From positions 1-6,390 of the forward strand of contig CAAGIF010000257.1 of NCBI GenBank assembly GCA_900769845.1: a DNA stretch of 6,390 nucleotides, given 5' to 3'. The notes under the pieces are model-generated. The model was not told the DNA's origin. It saw only the letters and a list, made by a program, of their open reading frames with translations, and made no database searches. The DNA comes from an uncultured Oscillospiraceae bacterium. Its GTDB lineage: Bacteria; Bacillota_A; Clostridia; Oscillospirales; Oscillospiraceae. Numbering within the stretch: the stretch's first letter is position 1; each line of letters opens with the position of its first letter. Made by a program: the position numbers and the translations under genes. This document shows positions 5,840 through 6,390 of the stretch, in pieces.

Positions 5840-5946
5840 TTTAAGTGAAGAGAACAAACAAATTCCAATATGTCAAACACTTTGGTAGACTCCCTACCTA
5901 AAGGGACAACTGACGAATCCATCGTGTGCCTTGTGAGGGAATGACT
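5840..5946. other. Intergenic gap with short overlapping inverted repeats
   Basis: This 107-bp gap holds two mutually exclusive small hairpins. GGTAG (5884-5888) can pair with CTACC (5894-5898), and TCCCT (5891-5895) can pair with AGGGA (5902-5906). A further GAGGGA at 5935-5940 could also pair with TCCCT and is the Shine-Dalgarno of the next gene. There is no T tract, so it is not a standard terminator. It could be a degenerate REP-like intergenic element or a leader structure that masks the ribosome binding site. I see no good promoter. Confidence 0.35.
5935..5940 (+). promoter_or_regulatory. Ribosome binding site deciding the start of the last gene
   Basis: GAGGGA touches ATG 5941 directly but lies 6 bases before ATG 5947. 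The second ATG is therefore the likely start, giving MKYQLHDY as N-terminus. Confidence 0.65.
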
Positions 5947-6342
5947 ATGAAATATCAGCTCCATGATTACGACATAGATTCCATTACTTTAGAGAATGAT
6001 AAGATTATTTTCTCTTTTCCCAAAGGTTTTTATGTTACGGATGAAAACGGGAAGGAACTAGAACCGCTGAGGCGAAAACTTGTATTCACGATTGACCGTG
6101 GTTGCTGTACTGATGAACCTTTAGAATCTTTTATTTCCATTAGAAGAAGGGGAAGATTTGGTTGGAAAGATATTTCTTTTAAACATTTCTCCACTCTTTT
6201 TAAAAACGGAAACATGGTTATTCATGACGAGTATGACAGTAAACTAACTAACTGGAAAATGATTCAATTAAATGCGTGTACAAGATGGTCCAATATTGAA
6301 TTGTTTATTACAGATATTTTGAATATTGAATATTTGGAATAA
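5947..6342 (+). CDS. Small hypothetical protein, family not recognised
   Basis: The product is 131 residues and has no signal peptide or membrane segment, so it is probably cytoplasmic. It shows alternating beta-like stretches (DSITLENDKIIFSFPKGFYV, KLVFTIDR) and a basic patch SIRRRGRFGWKD (about residues 65-76). It ends with an acidic, hydrophobic tail ELFITDILNIEYLE. Two adjacent Cys residues (Cys53-Cys54) follow DRG. I recognise no catalytic motif. Small orphan proteins of this size in AT-rich patches include immunity proteins and other accessory genes, but nothing here proves such a role and no toxin gene is in view. The start is set by GAGGGA 6 bases before ATG 5947; GTG 5926 and ATG 5941 are less likely. 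Codon use is AT-rich, like the preceding lipoprotein gene. Confidence 0.75.
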   Translation: MKYQLHDYDIDSITLENDKIIFSFPKGFYVTDENGKELEPLRRKLVFTIDRGCCTDEPLESFISIRRRGRFGWKDISFKHFSTLFKNGNMVIHDEYDSKLTNWKMIQLNACTRWSNIELFITDILNIEYLE

Positions 6343-6390
6343 CATATGGTTTGGACAACCGAATGATACTTGAGAGCGTTGTTTGTTTGA

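Noticed and set aside
5926..5946. GTG 5926 or ATG 5941 as start of the last gene
   Set aside because: GAGGGA is directly adjacent to ATG 5941 and downstream of GTG 5926; only ATG 5947 has normal spacing.
6343..6390. Terminator or promoter after the last gene
   Set aside because: Only a 4-bp GGTT/AACC stem is visible, with no T tract and no paired promoter boxes before the window ends.

Overview
The window looks like a chromosomal segment of a gut-type Clostridia (Oscillospiraceae/Ruminococcaceae-like Firmicute). This rests on protein styles: a BspA-type leucine-rich repeat surface protein with a DUF5648-like tail, a PflX-type radical SAM protein, an RlmD/RlmCD-type methyltransferase, and AGGAGG-like ribosome binding sites with canonical sigma-A promoters. 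No species can be named from sequence alone.

Left part (1-2605). Bases 1-79 are the last 25 codons of a plus-strand gene that starts outside the window, followed by a strong terminator. A near-consensus promoter then drives a 775-residue secreted protein with a signal peptide, two LRR_5 modules, a Cys-pair region and three C-terminal DUF5648-type repeats. The final 79 bases of the two genes are identical and the identity stops at the stop codon, so this is a tandem paralogue pair sharing at least a C-terminal cassette. A perfect 32-bp palindrome ends the gene and probably acts as a two-way terminator.

Middle part (2606-5383). A minus-strand PflX-like radical SAM gene converges on the LRR gene. 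It diverges from a two-gene plus-strand operon: a GNAT acetyltransferase that appears to have lost its N-terminal part, overlapping by 7 bases the start of a 23S rRNA uracil-5-methyltransferase (RlmD/RlmCD type). The two divergent promoters sit back to back and share the same extended -10 decamer. This block is GC-rich by eye.

Right part (5384-6390). Composition drops abruptly to AT-rich in the last codons of the methyltransferase gene. Two small genes of unknown function follow: a predicted lipoprotein of 135 residues and a cytoplasmic-looking protein of 131 residues. A 107-bp gap between them holds short imperfect inverted repeats. No integrase, transposase, CRISPR array, tRNA or rRNA is visible.

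I found no convincing new multi-gene system. The best leads are the duplicated C-terminal cassette, the truncated GNAT gene, the mirrored divergent promoters, and the AT-rich pair of orphan genes behind rlmD.
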